Assembly: GCA_020625875.1 (NCBI GenBank)
Contig: JAHLAX010000008.1
Coordinates: 32,062-96,061, forward strand
Reading direction: 5' to 3'
Origin: a bacterium
GTDB lineage: Bacteria; Bacillota; Clostridia; Oscillospirales; Acutalibacteraceae
Length of the DNA: 64,000 nt
Part shown: piece by piece, positions 34,248 to 42,977 of the stretch
How positions within the stretch are numbered: the first letter of the stretch is position 1
Layout: every line of letters starts with the position of its first letter
Translations under genes and position numbers: made by a program
Notes under the pieces: model-generated
Seen by the model: only the letters and a program-made list of their open reading frames with translations
Told to the model about the DNA's origin: nothing
Database searches by the model: none

Positions 34248-35751
34248 AGGACTGACACGCTGGCGTATGCTCCCGCTGCGATACAAGCTGGGAATATACT
34301 TTATCGCCTTTTCAGCGATTATGCTGGCGTTTCTGTGGATTTTTCAGACGGTTTTTCTTGAAGCCTGCTACACAGCGATTAAACAGCATCAGGTAAAAAA
34401 CTACGCCTCTCAGATTATCGACAGCATAAACAGCGGCAAAAACACAACCAAAACCATAAACAAGCTCTCGCGCGAAAATGAAATGAGCGTTTTTGTTTAC
34501 GACTCAACCGACGGTCTTATGAGCAAAAAATACTCAAGCGAGTTCAACAACCCCTTGGGTATGCGCGATATAGACACAGAGAGCGTTCACAATTATTATA
34601 AGCTCGCAAAAAAAGCGGGAGGAAAATATATCACCTCATCTGTGAAGAGCGGGGATAATGTCACTATAACACTCAGCTCCACCGACAGCACTCAGGAATC
34701 CTCGATAGATATAGTAGAGAGGCACGTCAGTAAAGCCGAAAACCTGATTTTCGCCGAGATAATCAACCTAAACAACGACACCGAGTGCTTTGTGCTTATT
34801 ACGGCGCTTGTGTCGCCCGTTAGCTCGGTTATGGACACGCTTCATATGCAGCTGGTCGTTGTGAGTCTTGTATTCTTAATCTTCTCTGTTGTGCTCTCGG
34901 TTATTGTAGCGCGCAGAATTTCAAAGCCGCTCGGCGAAATCAACTCGGGCGTAAAGGAACTCGCAAAGCAAAACTACAACGTCGAGTTTAACAGCAGCGG
35001 TTATCTTGAGGCAAAGGAGCTCAGCGACACTCTCAACGTTACACGCAAGGAACTTCAGAATGTTGAGAATCTCAGGCAGGAGCTTATCGCCAATATCTCG
35101 CACGACCTGCGCACACCGCTGACGATGATTACGGGCTACGCCGAGGTTATGCGCGATCTGCCTGGCGAGAACACACCCGAAAATGTACAGGTAATTATCG
35201 ACGAGAGCAATCGTCTGACAAGCCTTGTCAACGATATGCTCGATTTGTCTAAACTTCAGGCGGGCGCGATTGAAATTGAGCGCGAGGAATTCAGCCTGAC
35301 AGAGTCAATCAACGACATCTTCAAGCGCTATTCAAAGCTCATAGAGCAGGATAAATACAACATAGATTTTGTCGCTGACAAAAACGCCTTTGTCTATGCC
35401 GACCAGATTAAAATCGGTCAGGTTGTTTATAACTTTATCAACAACGCGATTAACCACTGCGGCGAGGACAAGACAGTAATTGTCGCACAAAAAACCACCG
35501 AAAAGCGCGTTCGAGTTGAGGTCACCGACCACGGCGAGGGCATTGACGACGAAAAGCTGCAGTATATCTGGGACAGATATTATAAGGTTGACAAAATCCA
35601 CAAGCGCGGTGTAATCGGCACGGGACTTGGGCTTTCAATCGTAAAGAATATTCTAGACCTGCACGGCGCCCGCTACGGCGTAAAGAGCAAAGAGGGCTCA
35701 GGCTCGACCTTCTGGTTCGAGCTGGATGTTACACGAACAGAAAAGCTATAA
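34234..35751 (+). CDS. sensor histidine kinase with HAMP domain
   Basis: A 505-residue membrane kinase. First membrane segment about 18-40 (LGIYFIAFSAIMLAFLWIF), an extracellular sensor of about 165 residues, second segment near 210-228, then HAMP (RRISKPLGEINSGVKELAK). The H-box is ELIANISHDLRTPLTMITG with the phospho-accepting histidine near 289; the ATP domain has FINNAINHCGEDK, DHGEGIDDEKLQYIWDRYYK and GTGLGLSIVKNILDLHGA. It phosphorylates the regulator next door. The start is taken at TTG 34234 inside the regulator gene; an ATG at 34267 is an alternative with a poorer ribosome binding site. The signal is unknown. Confidence 0.94.
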   Translation: MKRTKGLTRWRMLPLRYKLGIYFIAFSAIMLAFLWIFQTVFLEACYTAIKQHQVKNYASQIIDSINSGKNTTKTINKLSRENEMSVFVYDSTDGLMSKKYSSEFNNPLGMRDIDTESVHNYYKLAKKAGGKYITSSVKSGDNVTITLSSTDSTQESSIDIVERHVSKAENLIFAEIINLNNDTECFVLITALVSPVSSVMDTLHMQLVVVSLVFLIFSVVLSVIVARRISKPLGEINSGVKELAKQNYNVEFNSSGYLEAKELSDTLNVTRKELQNVENLRQELIANISHDLRTPLTMITGYAEVMRDLPGENTPENVQVIIDESNRLTSLVNDMLDLSKLQAGAIEIEREEFSLTESINDIFKRYSKLIEQDKYNIDFVADKNAFVYADQIKIGQVVYNFINNAINHCGEDKTVIVAQKTTEKRVRVEVTDHGEGIDDEKLQYIWDRYYKVDKIHKRGVIGTGLGLSIVKNILDLHGARYGVKSKEGSGSTFWFELDVTRTEKL

Positions 35752-35758
35752 TATACAA

Positions 35759-35788
35759 CAAAGGCTGACCAAAAAGGTCAGCCTTTTA
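35759..35788. terminator. bidirectional terminator of the two-component operon
   Basis: AAAGGCTGACC and GGTCAGCCTTT form a stem around AAAAA, followed by TTAT. It is placed between convergent genes. Confidence 0.85.
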
Positions 35789-36430
35789 TATTAATGTTAT
35801 TACATCATTGAGTGTATTCAGAATCTTATAACACATCGGCTTAATCTCTTCCGTCGGCTCGATAAGGTCGGGAACCATAACCGTGACCATACCTGCCGAA
35901 TACGCGGACTTTATGCCGTTTATGCTATCCTCGAGAGCAAGACAGTTTTCGGGGTTTAATCCGAGCTTTTCTGCCGCTTTAATAAAAGGGTCGGGGTGCG
36001 GCTTGCCGCGCTTCACATCATCGGCGCACACCAGCGCGTCAAAATACGGGAGTGTTCCCGAAATTTTCAGCGTTCTCGCGGCGCTCGGCTCAGTGGTCGA
36101 GGTAGCGAGGGCGATTTTTATATTCTTTTCTTTGAGGTAATCGAGAAGCTCAAACAGCCCGTCCTTAATCGGCACACCGTGCTCGTCGGTGTATTTTTTG
36201 TACGCCTCACGGCACTGAACACGGAATCCCTCGTAGTCAAAGCTGTCGCCGCAGAGCTCTTTAAACAGCGGCACAATGTCCTCGATGCGCTTGCCGACAG
36301 TCTGCTTGTACCAGTCGAGAGTGTAGGTTATTCCCTTTTGCTCCAAAATGGGCTTTTGCAGTTCATAGGTCAGGGTTTCGGTGTCGAACATCAAGCCGTC
36401 CATATCGAAAACTACGCCATATATATCCAT
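35786..36430 (-). CDS. HAD hydrolase, beta-phosphoglucomutase/phosphatase type
   Basis: A 214-residue HAD subfamily IA protein. The nucleophile motif is VVFDMDGLMFDTE (D9 and D11), motif II is LATSTTEPSA, the lysine is in FDALVCADDVKRGKPHPDPF, and motif IV is CLALEDSINGIKSA. The cap at residues 16-85 is helical as in beta-phosphoglucomutase and related sugar-phosphate phosphatases. It probably dephosphorylates a small phosphate ester; a beta-PGM role is possible since maltose phosphorylysis can supply its substrate, but no such gene is next to it. The ATG has only a weak ribosome binding site, AAGGGAA, at long distance. It is a single gene. Confidence 0.9.
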   Translation of the reverse strand: MDIYGVVFDMDGLMFDTETLTYELQKPILEQKGITYTLDWYKQTVGKRIEDIVPLFKELCGDSFDYEGFRVQCREAYKKYTDEHGVPIKDGLFELLDYLKEKNIKIALATSTTEPSAARTLKISGTLPYFDALVCADDVKRGKPHPDPFIKAAEKLGLNPENCLALEDSINGIKSAYSAGMVTVMVPDLIEPTEEIKPMCYKILNTLNDVITLI

Positions 36431-36488
36431 ATAATCTTACTGTTTATTCCCTTTGATAAGTTATTATAAATATCAAATACAGATTGTC

Positions 36489-36525
36489 CGCAAGTTGTCA
36501 GTAGTCAGTGGTAAGTGGTAAGCAT
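36489..36525. repeat. intergenic repeat, CAGTGGTAAG words (copy 3)
   Basis: Tandem degenerate words TTGTCAGTAGTCAGTGG and TAAGTGGTAAGC between the HAD and murF genes. The GC hairpin seen in copies 1 and 2 is absent. Confidence 0.6.
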
Positions 36526-36617
36526 ATGTCGAGAACATAAATGCTGTTATTTCAAAAGATTATTTCCCGAACTATTTATATCTATCTTATACTGTAAACA
36601 ATTCATTTTATGCGGAT

Positions 36618-37961
36618 TTATTTCAGTTCTTTGAGAAACTCCACTATCTTTTCGAACTGCATACTGTGACTTGCCTTTACGAGCACAACATCGCCCTGCT
36701 GAATAATCGTATTGAGCGCTGTCATCGCCGCTTCCTTGTTATCAAGGTGAATACCATCGGCGCCCTTGGCGAGCTCCTCGGCAAGCGGTCCTACAGCGAC
36801 AACAACATCGCACTTTTTGGCGTACTCGCCGACATCAAAATGCAGCTTGAGCTCGTTTTCGCCGAGCTCCTTCATATCGCCGAGCACAGCGACCTTTCGC
36901 CCCTCAAAGTTCATCAGCGTGTCAATGGACGCTTTGACCGAAGTGGGATTGGCGTTGTAGCAGTCGTCAATTATTTTTATAAAGCCCGTGTCAATTAAGT
37001 TGGCGCGGCTTCCTACTGTCTTGTAGTTCTCGATGCCCTGCTTGATTTCATCGGGAGTGAGCCCCAGCAGCTCGCCCACAGCGGCGCCCGCTAAAGCATT
37101 ACTTACCATATATGTACCGATTGCGGGTATAGTCACGCTGACGCGGTTCTCGCCCAAAAGTAAATCGGCTTTAACCCCGAGCACACCGTTGTTCTCGATA
37201 TTCTCGGCGCGGTATGAGTTGCTCTCCTCGCCGTAAAACACAGGGGCTTTGCCCTTGACCTCAATAACCTGTTTGAGCTTGTCATCGTCGCAGTTGAGCA
37301 CAACCGAGCCGCCGTCGCGCAGGTTCTTGAACATCTCGGTCTTGGCTCTGAACACGCCGTCGCGGTCGCCGAGATTTTCAAGATGACACTCGCCGATAAT
37401 CGTGATTACCTCAACTGTCGGCTGAACCATCTCGGAAATGCGCGACATCTCGCCGAAGTCCGAGATACCCATTTCGATAACCGCCGCTTCGGTAGAGTCG
37501 TCCATACCGAACAGTGTCAGCGGAACGCCGAGCTCGTTATTGAGATTACCCGCGGTTTTGTGGACCTTATATTTGACCGAAAGTACAGAGGCAATCATCT
37601 CTTTGGTAGAGGTTTTTCCTACGCTGCCGCTTATGCCGACAATCGGAATATCAAACAGCTCGCGGTACGCCTTGGCGATTCTTTTAACCGCGGTAAGCGT
37701 GCTGTCAACAAGTATGTATGGCTTTGACGGATTTTCGGGAGGCTTTTCGCACAGCGCGCAAATCGCGCCCGCTTCAAAGCACTTTTCTATAAAATCATGT
37801 CCGTCAACACGCTCGCCCTTTATCGCGAGAAACAGCGAGTTTTCTTTTATATTTCGGCTGTCACGCTCAATCGAGCTGACCGCCGTGCTTTTCAGCTCCT
37901 CGCTGCCGACGTACTCACCGCCGCAAGCGAGAGCAATTTCTTCAAGTGTAAAATGTTTCAT
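36618..37961 (-). CDS. murF: UDP-N-acetylmuramoyl-tripeptide--D-alanyl-D-alanine ligase
   Basis: A 447-residue Mur ligase that adds D-Ala-D-Ala to UDP-MurNAc-tripeptide in the cytoplasm. The ATP site is GISGSVGKTSTKEMIASVL near residue 105-125; the central domain has GNLNNELGVPLTLF, EMGISDFGEMSRI and the C-terminal domain DCYNANPTSVKASIDTL with VAVLGDMKELGE. The N-terminal domain with SSIERDSRNIKENSLFLAIK binds the UDP-sugar. All conserved motifs are present. It begins 3 bases after the ddl stop, so the two genes for D-Ala-D-Ala use are in one operon. Confidence 0.96.
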   Translation of the reverse strand: MKHFTLEEIALACGGEYVGSEELKSTAVSSIERDSRNIKENSLFLAIKGERVDGHDFIEKCFEAGAICALCEKPPENPSKPYILVDSTLTAVKRIAKAYRELFDIPIVGISGSVGKTSTKEMIASVLSVKYKVHKTAGNLNNELGVPLTLFGMDDSTEAAVIEMGISDFGEMSRISEMVQPTVEVITIIGECHLENLGDRDGVFRAKTEMFKNLRDGGSVVLNCDDDKLKQVIEVKGKAPVFYGEESNSYRAENIENNGVLGVKADLLLGENRVSVTIPAIGTYMVSNALAGAAVGELLGLTPDEIKQGIENYKTVGSRANLIDTGFIKIIDDCYNANPTSVKASIDTLMNFEGRKVAVLGDMKELGENELKLHFDVGEYAKKCDVVVAVGPLAEELAKGADGIHLDNKEAAMTALNTIIQQGDVVLVKASHSMQFEKIVEFLKELK

Positions 37962-37964
37962 ATC

Positions 37965-39005
37965 TTAATCCTTATATTTCGCAAGCGATAACTCAACTAT
38001 TTTTTCGCACAAAGACGCGTAGTCTATGCCTATTGCCGCGGCTTCCTGCGGTAGCAGGCTCGTGGGTGTCATACCGGGCAGGGCGTTAGCCTCTAAGCAA
38101 TAAGCGTCGCCGTTTTTGTCAAGAATAAAGTCCATACGCGCGTAAGCTTTGAGCCCGAGGGTTTTGTACGCTGCGTATGCCGCGTCGCGCATAGTTTTGT
38201 CCTCGGCTTCTGTGATTTTTGCGGGACACTCCTCAATGGTCAAGCCCGCCTGATACTTGGACTTATAGTCGTAAAAGCCCGTTGTGGGGATAATCTCAAT
38301 CGGAGGCAAAACCTCGTTGCCGAGTACACCTACCGAGAACTCCCTGCCGTCAATAAACTCCTCAACAACAATTTCGCTATCGTATTTAAAAGCTTCTTCA
38401 ACCGCCGCGTTGAGTTCAGCACGGTTCTCAACCTTTGTCAGACCTACGCTGCTGCCGCCTGAGCAGGGTTTTATTATACAGGGGAAGGTATCCCAACAGT
38501 CAATTTGGTTATCGTCCCTGAAGAATCTTCTGCCCTTGGATATTTTAACATGGCGCTGGGCGAAAAGCGCGCGGCTGATGCCCTTATCCATAGCGAGCGC
38601 CGCGGAAAGATAGTCGGTTCCCGTGTATTTAATGCCTAAAATATCAAACGCCGCCTGAAGCTGACCGTTCTCTCCCTCGCCGCCATGAAGCGCGAAGAAA
38701 GTGATGTCGGCGTAACGGCATATTCCCATAACATTTTTACCCAAGAAGCAGTCGCCGCGGTCCGAACGTGACGCCTTTATCGCCTCGATGTCGGGCACGT
38801 CCTCGGCAACACCCTTGTTTATGATTAAATCACAGTTCTCGCTGAACAGCTCCTCGGGCGTTTTGTCGCCCTCATATCCAAGATAAACATCGAGGAAAAC
38901 GACGTTATGGCCCTTGCTTCTGAGCGCTTTCGCAATTTTGCCGCCCGAGCTTATTGCTACGTCACGTTCCATACTCAGACCGCCTGTAAGTACTACTATA
39001 TTCAT
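37965..39005 (-). CDS. ddl: D-alanine--D-alanine ligase
   Basis: A 346-residue ATP-grasp enzyme that joins two D-alanines for peptidoglycan. It begins MNIVVLTGGLSMERDVAISS, matching the VxxGGxSxERxVS opening. FFALHGGEGENGQLQAAFD, YTGTDYLSAALAMDKG, FPCIIKPCSGGSSVGLTKV and CLEANALPGMTPTSLLP are the family ATP-grasp and metal-binding motifs. The start at 39005 is chosen for GGAG upstream and for the family-like N terminus; the open frame to 39074 enters an intergenic repeat. D-Ala-D-Ser or D-Lac specificity cannot be excluded. It is followed directly by murF. Confidence 0.95.
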   Translation of the reverse strand: MNIVVLTGGLSMERDVAISSGGKIAKALRSKGHNVVFLDVYLGYEGDKTPEELFSENCDLIINKGVAEDVPDIEAIKASRSDRGDCFLGKNVMGICRYADITFFALHGGEGENGQLQAAFDILGIKYTGTDYLSAALAMDKGISRALFAQRHVKISKGRRFFRDDNQIDCWDTFPCIIKPCSGGSSVGLTKVENRAELNAAVEEAFKYDSEIVVEEFIDGREFSVGVLGNEVLPPIEIIPTTGFYDYKSKYQAGLTIEECPAKITEAEDKTMRDAAYAAYKTLGLKAYARMDFILDKNGDAYCLEANALPGMTPTSLLPQEAAAIGIDYASLCEKIVELSLAKYKD

Positions 39006-39267
39006 ATCAATCTCCACCTTATAGCCTTCCCCCGGGGAGATTCCCCTGATAGGGGAAATGTCGCGGAGCGACAAAAGGGTTGCCGTCTCCCGCTAGGGAA
39101 AAGTGTGTATTTTTGTGTCAACTTATTGATACAAAAATCGGATGAGGGTTGGCGTAAGTAACTATTACAGCAATATTGATACTTTAGTACACCGACTTTT
39201 GTATTAATCCGACTTTGTTCAGACCTTATTCCAGTCTGTTCAACAAACACAAGTTGTAAACACTTTT
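39006..39267. repeat. gap before ddl with a CCTTCCC-type repeat
   Basis: The block 39018-39085 has AGCCTTCCCCCGGGGAG, ATTCCCCTGATAGGGGAAAT, GTCGCGGAGCGAC and GTTGCCGTCTCCCGCTAGGG, similar in style to 13165-13222 and 42112-42259. No gene is visible. The remaining part is A/T-rich; no clear promoter. Confidence 0.6.
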
Positions 39268-39684
39268 TTATTCTCCAATTATTTTAATCAGCGCGTGCTT
39301 GTTGCGCTTGCCGTCGAGTTCATAGTAAAAAATCTGCTCCCATGTGCCGAAGTCGAGCCTGCCGTTTGTAATAGCGCAGACGACCTCACGCCCCATAATT
39401 GTGCGCTTGAGATGAGCGTCGGCGTTGTCCTCAAAGCCGTTGTGGTTGTACTGGCTGTAGGGCTTTTCGGGAGCGAGCTTTTCGAGCCACTTTTCGTAGT
39501 CCGAGTGAAGACCGCTCTCGTCGTCGTTGATGAATACGGAAGCGGTGATGTTCATAGCGTTCACAAGCACCAGACCTTCTTTGATTCCGCTTTCGTCAAT
39601 AGCCGCCTGTACGTCCTCGGTTATACGGACAATCCTGCGGCGCGCTGGAATATTAAACCATAACTCTTTTCTGTAGCTTTTCAT
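39268..39684 (-). CDS. YjbQ-type secondary thiamine-phosphate synthase family protein
   Basis: A 138-residue protein of the YjbQ/UPF0047 family. It has the family pieces [39 protein letters not shown] and [18 protein letters not shown] weak thiamine-phosphate synthase activity is reported for the family, but its main role is not settled. The start at 39684 is chosen for AGGTGG upstream; the frame to 39813 overlaps the MIF-like gene. It follows that gene after 43 bases, with a palindromic repeat between (39707-39725). Confidence 0.9.
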   Translation of the reverse strand: MKSYRKELWFNIPARRRIVRITEDVQAAIDESGIKEGLVLVNAMNITASVFINDDESGLHSDYEKWLEKLAPEKPYSQYNHNGFEDNADAHLKRTIMGREVVCAITNGRLDFGTWEQIFYYELDGKRNKHALIKIIGE

Positions 39685-39706
39685 ATAAATATCCACCTTG
39701 TAGTAC

Positions 39707-39725
39707 CCCTTTTCAAAGAGGTACA
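39707..39725. repeat. short GTACCCC palindrome
   Basis: GTACCCCTTTTCAAAGAGGTAC (39706-39727 approximately) is an imperfect inverted repeat between the YjbQ and MIF-like genes, similar to the ends of the element at 33265-33414 and to 58221-58251. Confidence 0.5.
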
Positions 39726-39727
39726 TA

Positions 39728-40069
39728 TTAGAACAAAAATCTGTTAAATCCCCAGTTCTCGATTTCCTCAAATTTAACGTAACAATACTCGGGACTGACG
39801 CCGATTTCCTCATCGAGAATATCGCAGAGCTTTTCGGTCAGCGCCTCATAGGCGGCGCGGGTGCTTTTGCCGAAAATCTTAACCTCAACAAACGCCGTAG
39901 GCGCCTTATCGCAGTGGAACATCATACTCACATTGTCCTCAACAGCGCACATAAGGTGGCTCTCGGATTTGCCGGGCAGAGTTGTAATTGCTTTGGTGAT
40001 TTTTGTTTCGAGAACGTCTTTCTTTGCGTCCTCGACTTTTACGGATGTTTTTACATTAACAAAAGGCAT
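39728..40069 (-). CDS. MIF-like tautomerase
   Basis: A 113-residue protein of the tautomerase superfamily that most resembles macrophage migration inhibitory factor, in length (MIF is about 115 residues) and along its whole pattern. It begins [10 protein letters not shown], so the catalytic Pro is at position 2 of the ORF and becomes the N terminus after Met removal. [29 protein letters not shown] and a C-terminal [13 protein letters not shown] match MIF-type proteins. It is likely a trimer with keto-enol tautomerase activity. Whether it acts inside or outside the cell is unknown; there is no signal peptide. It has a promoter of its own and is followed by the YjbQ gene. Confidence 0.85.
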   Translation of the reverse strand: MPFVNVKTSVKVEDAKKDVLETKITKAITTLPGKSESHLMCAVEDNVSMMFHCDKAPTAFVEVKIFGKSTRAAYEALTEKLCDILDEEIGVSPEYCYVKFEEIENWGFNRFLF

Positions 40070-40102
40070 AGTTATTCCTCCAGAAATTTACTTAACTATA
40101 TA

Positions 40103-40131
40103 ATTATATTACTTTACGGCGTTTTTTTCAA
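40103..40131 (-). promoter_or_regulatory. promoter of the MIF-like gene
   Basis: On the minus strand TTGAAA (40126-40131), 17 bases, TATAAT (40103-40108). Confidence 0.72.
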
Positions 40132-40134
40132 CTG

Positions 40135-40169
40135 TTTAAAAGAAAATCGGCGGAAATAAATCCGCCGAT
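40135..40169 (-). terminator. terminator of leuD
   Basis: ATCGGCGGA pairs with TCCGCCGAT (40146-40169), followed on the minus strand by TTTTCTTTT. Confidence 0.82.
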
Positions 40170-40173
40170 GTTA

Positions 40174-40653
40174 TTATTTTATCGAATTGATAAGTCCGCC
40201 CTTTTGGATGATGTTCTGGATGAACTCGGGGAAGGGCTCGCCCTTGAAGCTCTCGCCTGTGGTTTCGTCGGTGATTACGCCCGTATTGTAGTCAACGCTT
40301 ACTGTGTCACCGTTGTTAATTGCCTCAGCCGCCTCGGGACACTCGATAATCGGGAGACCAATATTGATAGCGTTGCGGTAGAAAATACGCGCAAAGCTTG
40401 ACGCGATTACACAGCTTATTCCGCTGGCTTTAATCGCGATGGGCGCGTGCTCACGCGAGGAACCGCAGCCAAAGTTCTTTGTGGCGACCATAATGTCGCC
40501 TTCTTTTACGTTGTTGACAAATTCCTTGTCTATATCCTCCATACAGTGAGCCGCGAGCTCTTTGTGAGAGGCTGTGTTGAGATAACGCGCGGGGATGATT
40601 ACATCCGTATCCACATTATCGCCGAATTTATGTACTTTACCTTTTGCGTTCAT
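40174..40653 (-). CDS. leuD: 3-isopropylmalate dehydratase small subunit
   Basis: A 159-residue subunit of isopropylmalate isomerase in leucine synthesis. It has [37 protein letters not shown] and [20 protein letters not shown], which are the swivelling-domain motifs. It works with LeuC. Unlike the usual tight leuC-leuD arrangement, 157 bases separate it from leuC and part of that gap is a repeat. It is followed by a terminator. Confidence 0.95.
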   Translation of the reverse strand: MNAKGKVHKFGDNVDTDVIIPARYLNTASHKELAAHCMEDIDKEFVNNVKEGDIMVATKNFGCGSSREHAPIAIKASGISCVIASSFARIFYRNAINIGLPIIECPEAAEAINNGDTVSVDYNTGVITDETTGESFKGEPFPEFIQNIIQKGGLINSIK

Positions 40654-40727
40654 AATAAATTAATCCTTAACCTTTCCGCTCAAACATATGTAAATAGATT
40701 TTTTGAGCATAAATAATGAGGAAGCAA

Positions 40728-40810
40728 GTGGACAGTGGTCAGTGATCAGTGGTTAGAATCTATATTACTTTTAATAACTGTTCACTGAATACTGACTACT
40801 GAGAACTGAT
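40728..40810. repeat. intergenic repeat between leuC and leuD (copy 4)
   Basis: Tandem words GGACAGTGGTCAGTGATCAG, TGGTTAG, then on the other strand ACTGTTCACTGAATACTGAC and TACTGAGAACTGAT. The two halves are inverted copies, so the block can fold into a long hairpin within the leuCD transcript. Confidence 0.6.
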
Positions 40811-42076
40811 TTATACCTTCTCGGGATTTGTAATGTAGCCCGTTACCGCGCTTGCCGCCGCTACGGCGGGGCTCGCGAGATAAACCTCGCTGTCAACGTG
40901 ACCCATACGACCTACAAAGTTGCGGTTTGTGGTCGATATAGCTCTCTCGCCCGCGGCGAGAATTCCCATATGACCGCCGAGGCACGGACCGCAGGTCGGG
41001 GTTGAAACAACCGCTCCAGCGTCAATGAAAATATCAAAAAGTCCTTCGTGCATAGCCTGCTGCCAGATTTTCTGTGTGCCTGGGATTATGATACAGCGAA
41101 CGCCGCGCGCTACGGTCTTGCCCTTGAGCACGTCAGCCGCCGCTCTGAGGTCTGAGATACGACCGTTAGTACAGGAGCCGATTACAACCTGGTCAATTTT
41201 TACTTCTGTATCGCCGATTTCGTCTACAGTTCTGGTATTCTCGGGAAGATGCGGGAACGCTACTGTCGGGCGAAGCTCAGAGAGGTCAATCGTGTATTCC
41301 TCATCATAAACAGCGTCCTCGTCCGCAGTATATTCAACAGGTGTGCCCTGATAGCGACCGTTGCAGTACTCGCGGGTAATATCGTCAACGGGGAAAATTC
41401 CGTTCTTCGCGCCAGCCTCAATCGCCATATTCGCGATACAAAGTCTGTCGTCAATATTGAGATACTTAACGCCCTCGCCGACAAATTCCATTGATTTATA
41501 CAGTGCGCCATCAACGCCGATTTTTCCGATGATATGCAGGATAACGTCCTTGCCAGATACATAGCCCTGAGGCTTGCCGACAAGGTTGAATTTAATCGCG
41601 GCGGGAACTTTGAACCAAGCTTTGCCGCTCATCATACCCGCGCACATATCGGTTGAGCCGATGCCTGTTGAAAACGCGCCGAGAGCGCCGTAAGTACAGG
41701 TGTGGGAATCCGCGCCGATACACAGACAGCCCGGGCCTACCAAGCCCATCTCGGGCAAGAGCGCGTGCTCGATACCCATCTGACCGACGTCGCGGTAATT
41801 CTTGATGTCGTATTTATCGGCGAACTCTCGCGTCTGTTTGACCTGAGAAGCCGCCTTTATATCCCTGTTCGGTGTAAAGTGGTCCATAATAAGCGCGATT
41901 TTTGTGTTGTCAAATACGCTTGTCGCGCCGTTTTCCTCAAACACGTTAATCGCTACAGGCGTGGTGATGTCGTTGCCGAGAACCAAGTCGAGCTTAGCCT
42001 CGATTAGCTGACCCGCCTTAACCTCGCTTAAGCCCGCGTGGGCGGCGAGGATTTTTTGAGACATTGTCATTCCCAT
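40811..42076 (-). CDS. leuC: 3-isopropylmalate dehydratase large subunit
   Basis: A 421-residue aconitase-type subunit carrying the [4Fe-4S] cluster. Cluster cysteines are in [13 protein letters not shown] and in [33 protein letters not shown] is also typical. It converts 2-isopropylmalate to 3-isopropylmalate with LeuD. The start at 42076 ([11 protein letters not shown]) is chosen for AAGGAG upstream; the frame is open to 42085. It faces away from the Crp/Fnr-type gene across a repeat-filled gap, and no leuA or leuB is in the window. The shorter archaeal-like form of LeuC is the usual one in Clostridia. Confidence 0.94.
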   Translation of the reverse strand: MGMTMSQKILAAHAGLSEVKAGQLIEAKLDLVLGNDITTPVAINVFEENGATSVFDNTKIALIMDHFTPNRDIKAASQVKQTREFADKYDIKNYRDVGQMGIEHALLPEMGLVGPGCLCIGADSHTCTYGALGAFSTGIGSTDMCAGMMSGKAWFKVPAAIKFNLVGKPQGYVSGKDVILHIIGKIGVDGALYKSMEFVGEGVKYLNIDDRLCIANMAIEAGAKNGIFPVDDITREYCNGRYQGTPVEYTADEDAVYDEEYTIDLSELRPTVAFPHLPENTRTVDEIGDTEVKIDQVVIGSCTNGRISDLRAAADVLKGKTVARGVRCIIIPGTQKIWQQAMHEGLFDIFIDAGAVVSTPTCGPCLGGHMGILAAGERAISTTNRNFVGRMGHVDSEVYLASPAVAAASAVTGYITNPEKV

Positions 42077-42111
42077 AAAAAGCACTCCTTTTATTAATCT
42101 TTTACCTAATT

Positions 42112-42259
42112 CGCCTCCCTTTACAAAAGGGAGGTGGCGATTCGCTTGCGAATTGACGGTGGGATTTAAGTTTGTATCAGATGTCGTTCTGATTCATACT
42201 CCGATCCCCCTTGAAATTGATAAATCAATTTCTTTCCCCCTTTAGCAAAGGGGGACTTT
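42112..42259. repeat. MITE-like element, GCCTCCC/GGGAGG ends
   Basis: The element has GCCTCCCTTTACAAAAGGGA and GGTGGCGATTCGCTTGCGAA, then GTTCTGATTCATACTCCGAT, GAAATTGATAAATCAATTTC and CCCTTTAGCAAAGGGGGAC. Both ends are palindromic and the core has its own inverted repeat. No gene. It lies in the 267-base gap between leuC and the Crp/Fnr-type gene. Confidence 0.6.
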
Positions 42260-42283
42260 TCCTGATAATTATCTCACAGGCAC

Positions 42284-42314
42284 TTGTCAAAAGATTGTAA
42301 AGTATGCTACAATC
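42284..42314 (+). promoter_or_regulatory. promoter and inverted-repeat operator of the Crp/Fnr-type gene
   Basis: TTGTCA (42284-42289), 18 bases, TACAAT (42308-42313) preceded by TGC as an extended -10. The perfect inverted repeat GATTGTA-N8-TACAATC (42293-42299 and 42308-42314) overlaps the spacer and -10 box, as a self-repression site would. The sequence differs from the E. coli CRP (TGTGA) and FNR (TTGAT) half-sites. Confidence 0.65.
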
Positions 42315-42343
42315 TAAGCAATAAAAACAGGATGTGACGCGGT

Positions 42344-42961
42344 ATGGATAAGCATACATATATTCAGGAGGTTTTTGAGGGTATCAATTATGTCCGCAAA
42401 TTCTCAAAAGGCGATATAATCTACTATCAGGGCGACAGCGCGCTGAGCTTTTATTATCTCAAAAAAGGCAGGGTGCGCGTTTATATGACCTCGCCCGACG
42501 GAGTTGAGCACACGCTGTCAACGGCAAGCCGAGGTGAAATTCTCGGCGAGGCGGCGTTTTTTGACAGGATGCCGCGAATAAGCTCGGCAAGAGCGCTGAC
42601 GAATATTGAGGTCGCGGTTATTAACGAAGAATCTCTGCTTTCGCTCACTCAAAAGCACCCGAGGCTCGCGCTTGAGCTGCTCGGGATGCAGGCGGCTAGA
42701 GTGCGCCAGCTGTCGAGTCAGCTTGACGCTATGACTTTTATGAAAGCGGATGAGCGAATCGCCCGAGTTCTGTCGCAAAACGCGGATGAAAACGGTGTCG
42801 TAAAACTCACCCACGAGGATATAGCCGCACAGACAGGCGTCACCCGTGTCACAGTCAGCAAGATTCTGCACTCGTTCAGAGAAAAAGGTGTTTTGCGGAC
42901 CGAGTATGGAAAGATAAGGATTATAAGTTATAAATCTCTTAAAAATTTCGTTAATGAATAA
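42344..42961 (+). CDS. Crp/Fnr-family transcription regulator
   Basis: A 205-residue regulator. The N-terminal cyclic-nucleotide-binding-type domain (about 15-120) shows FSKGDIIYYQGDSALSFYYL, KKGRVRVYMTSPDG and SRGEILGEAAFFDRMPRISS. The C-terminal winged helix-turn-helix (about 135-200) shows LTHEDIAAQTGVTRVTVSKI and FREKGVLRTEYGKIRI. There is no N-terminal cysteine cluster, so it is not a classical oxygen-sensing FNR. The ligand is unknown. The ATG at 42344 has a GATG/GACG sequence and no strong Shine-Dalgarno, so the start is less certain. It is monocistronic and divergent from leuC, with a palindrome over its promoter. Confidence 0.9.
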   Translation: MDKHTYIQEVFEGINYVRKFSKGDIIYYQGDSALSFYYLKKGRVRVYMTSPDGVEHTLSTASRGEILGEAAFFDRMPRISSARALTNIEVAVINEESLLSLTQKHPRLALELLGMQAARVRQLSSQLDAMTFMKADERIARVLSQNADENGVVKLTHEDIAAQTGVTRVTVSKILHSFREKGVLRTEYGKIRIISYKSLKNFVNE

Positions 42962-42977
42962 CTGACTACTAGCAACT

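Noticed and set aside
33930..34286. Minus-strand open frames in the response regulator and kinase genes
   Set aside because: Antisense shadows of strongly supported genes.
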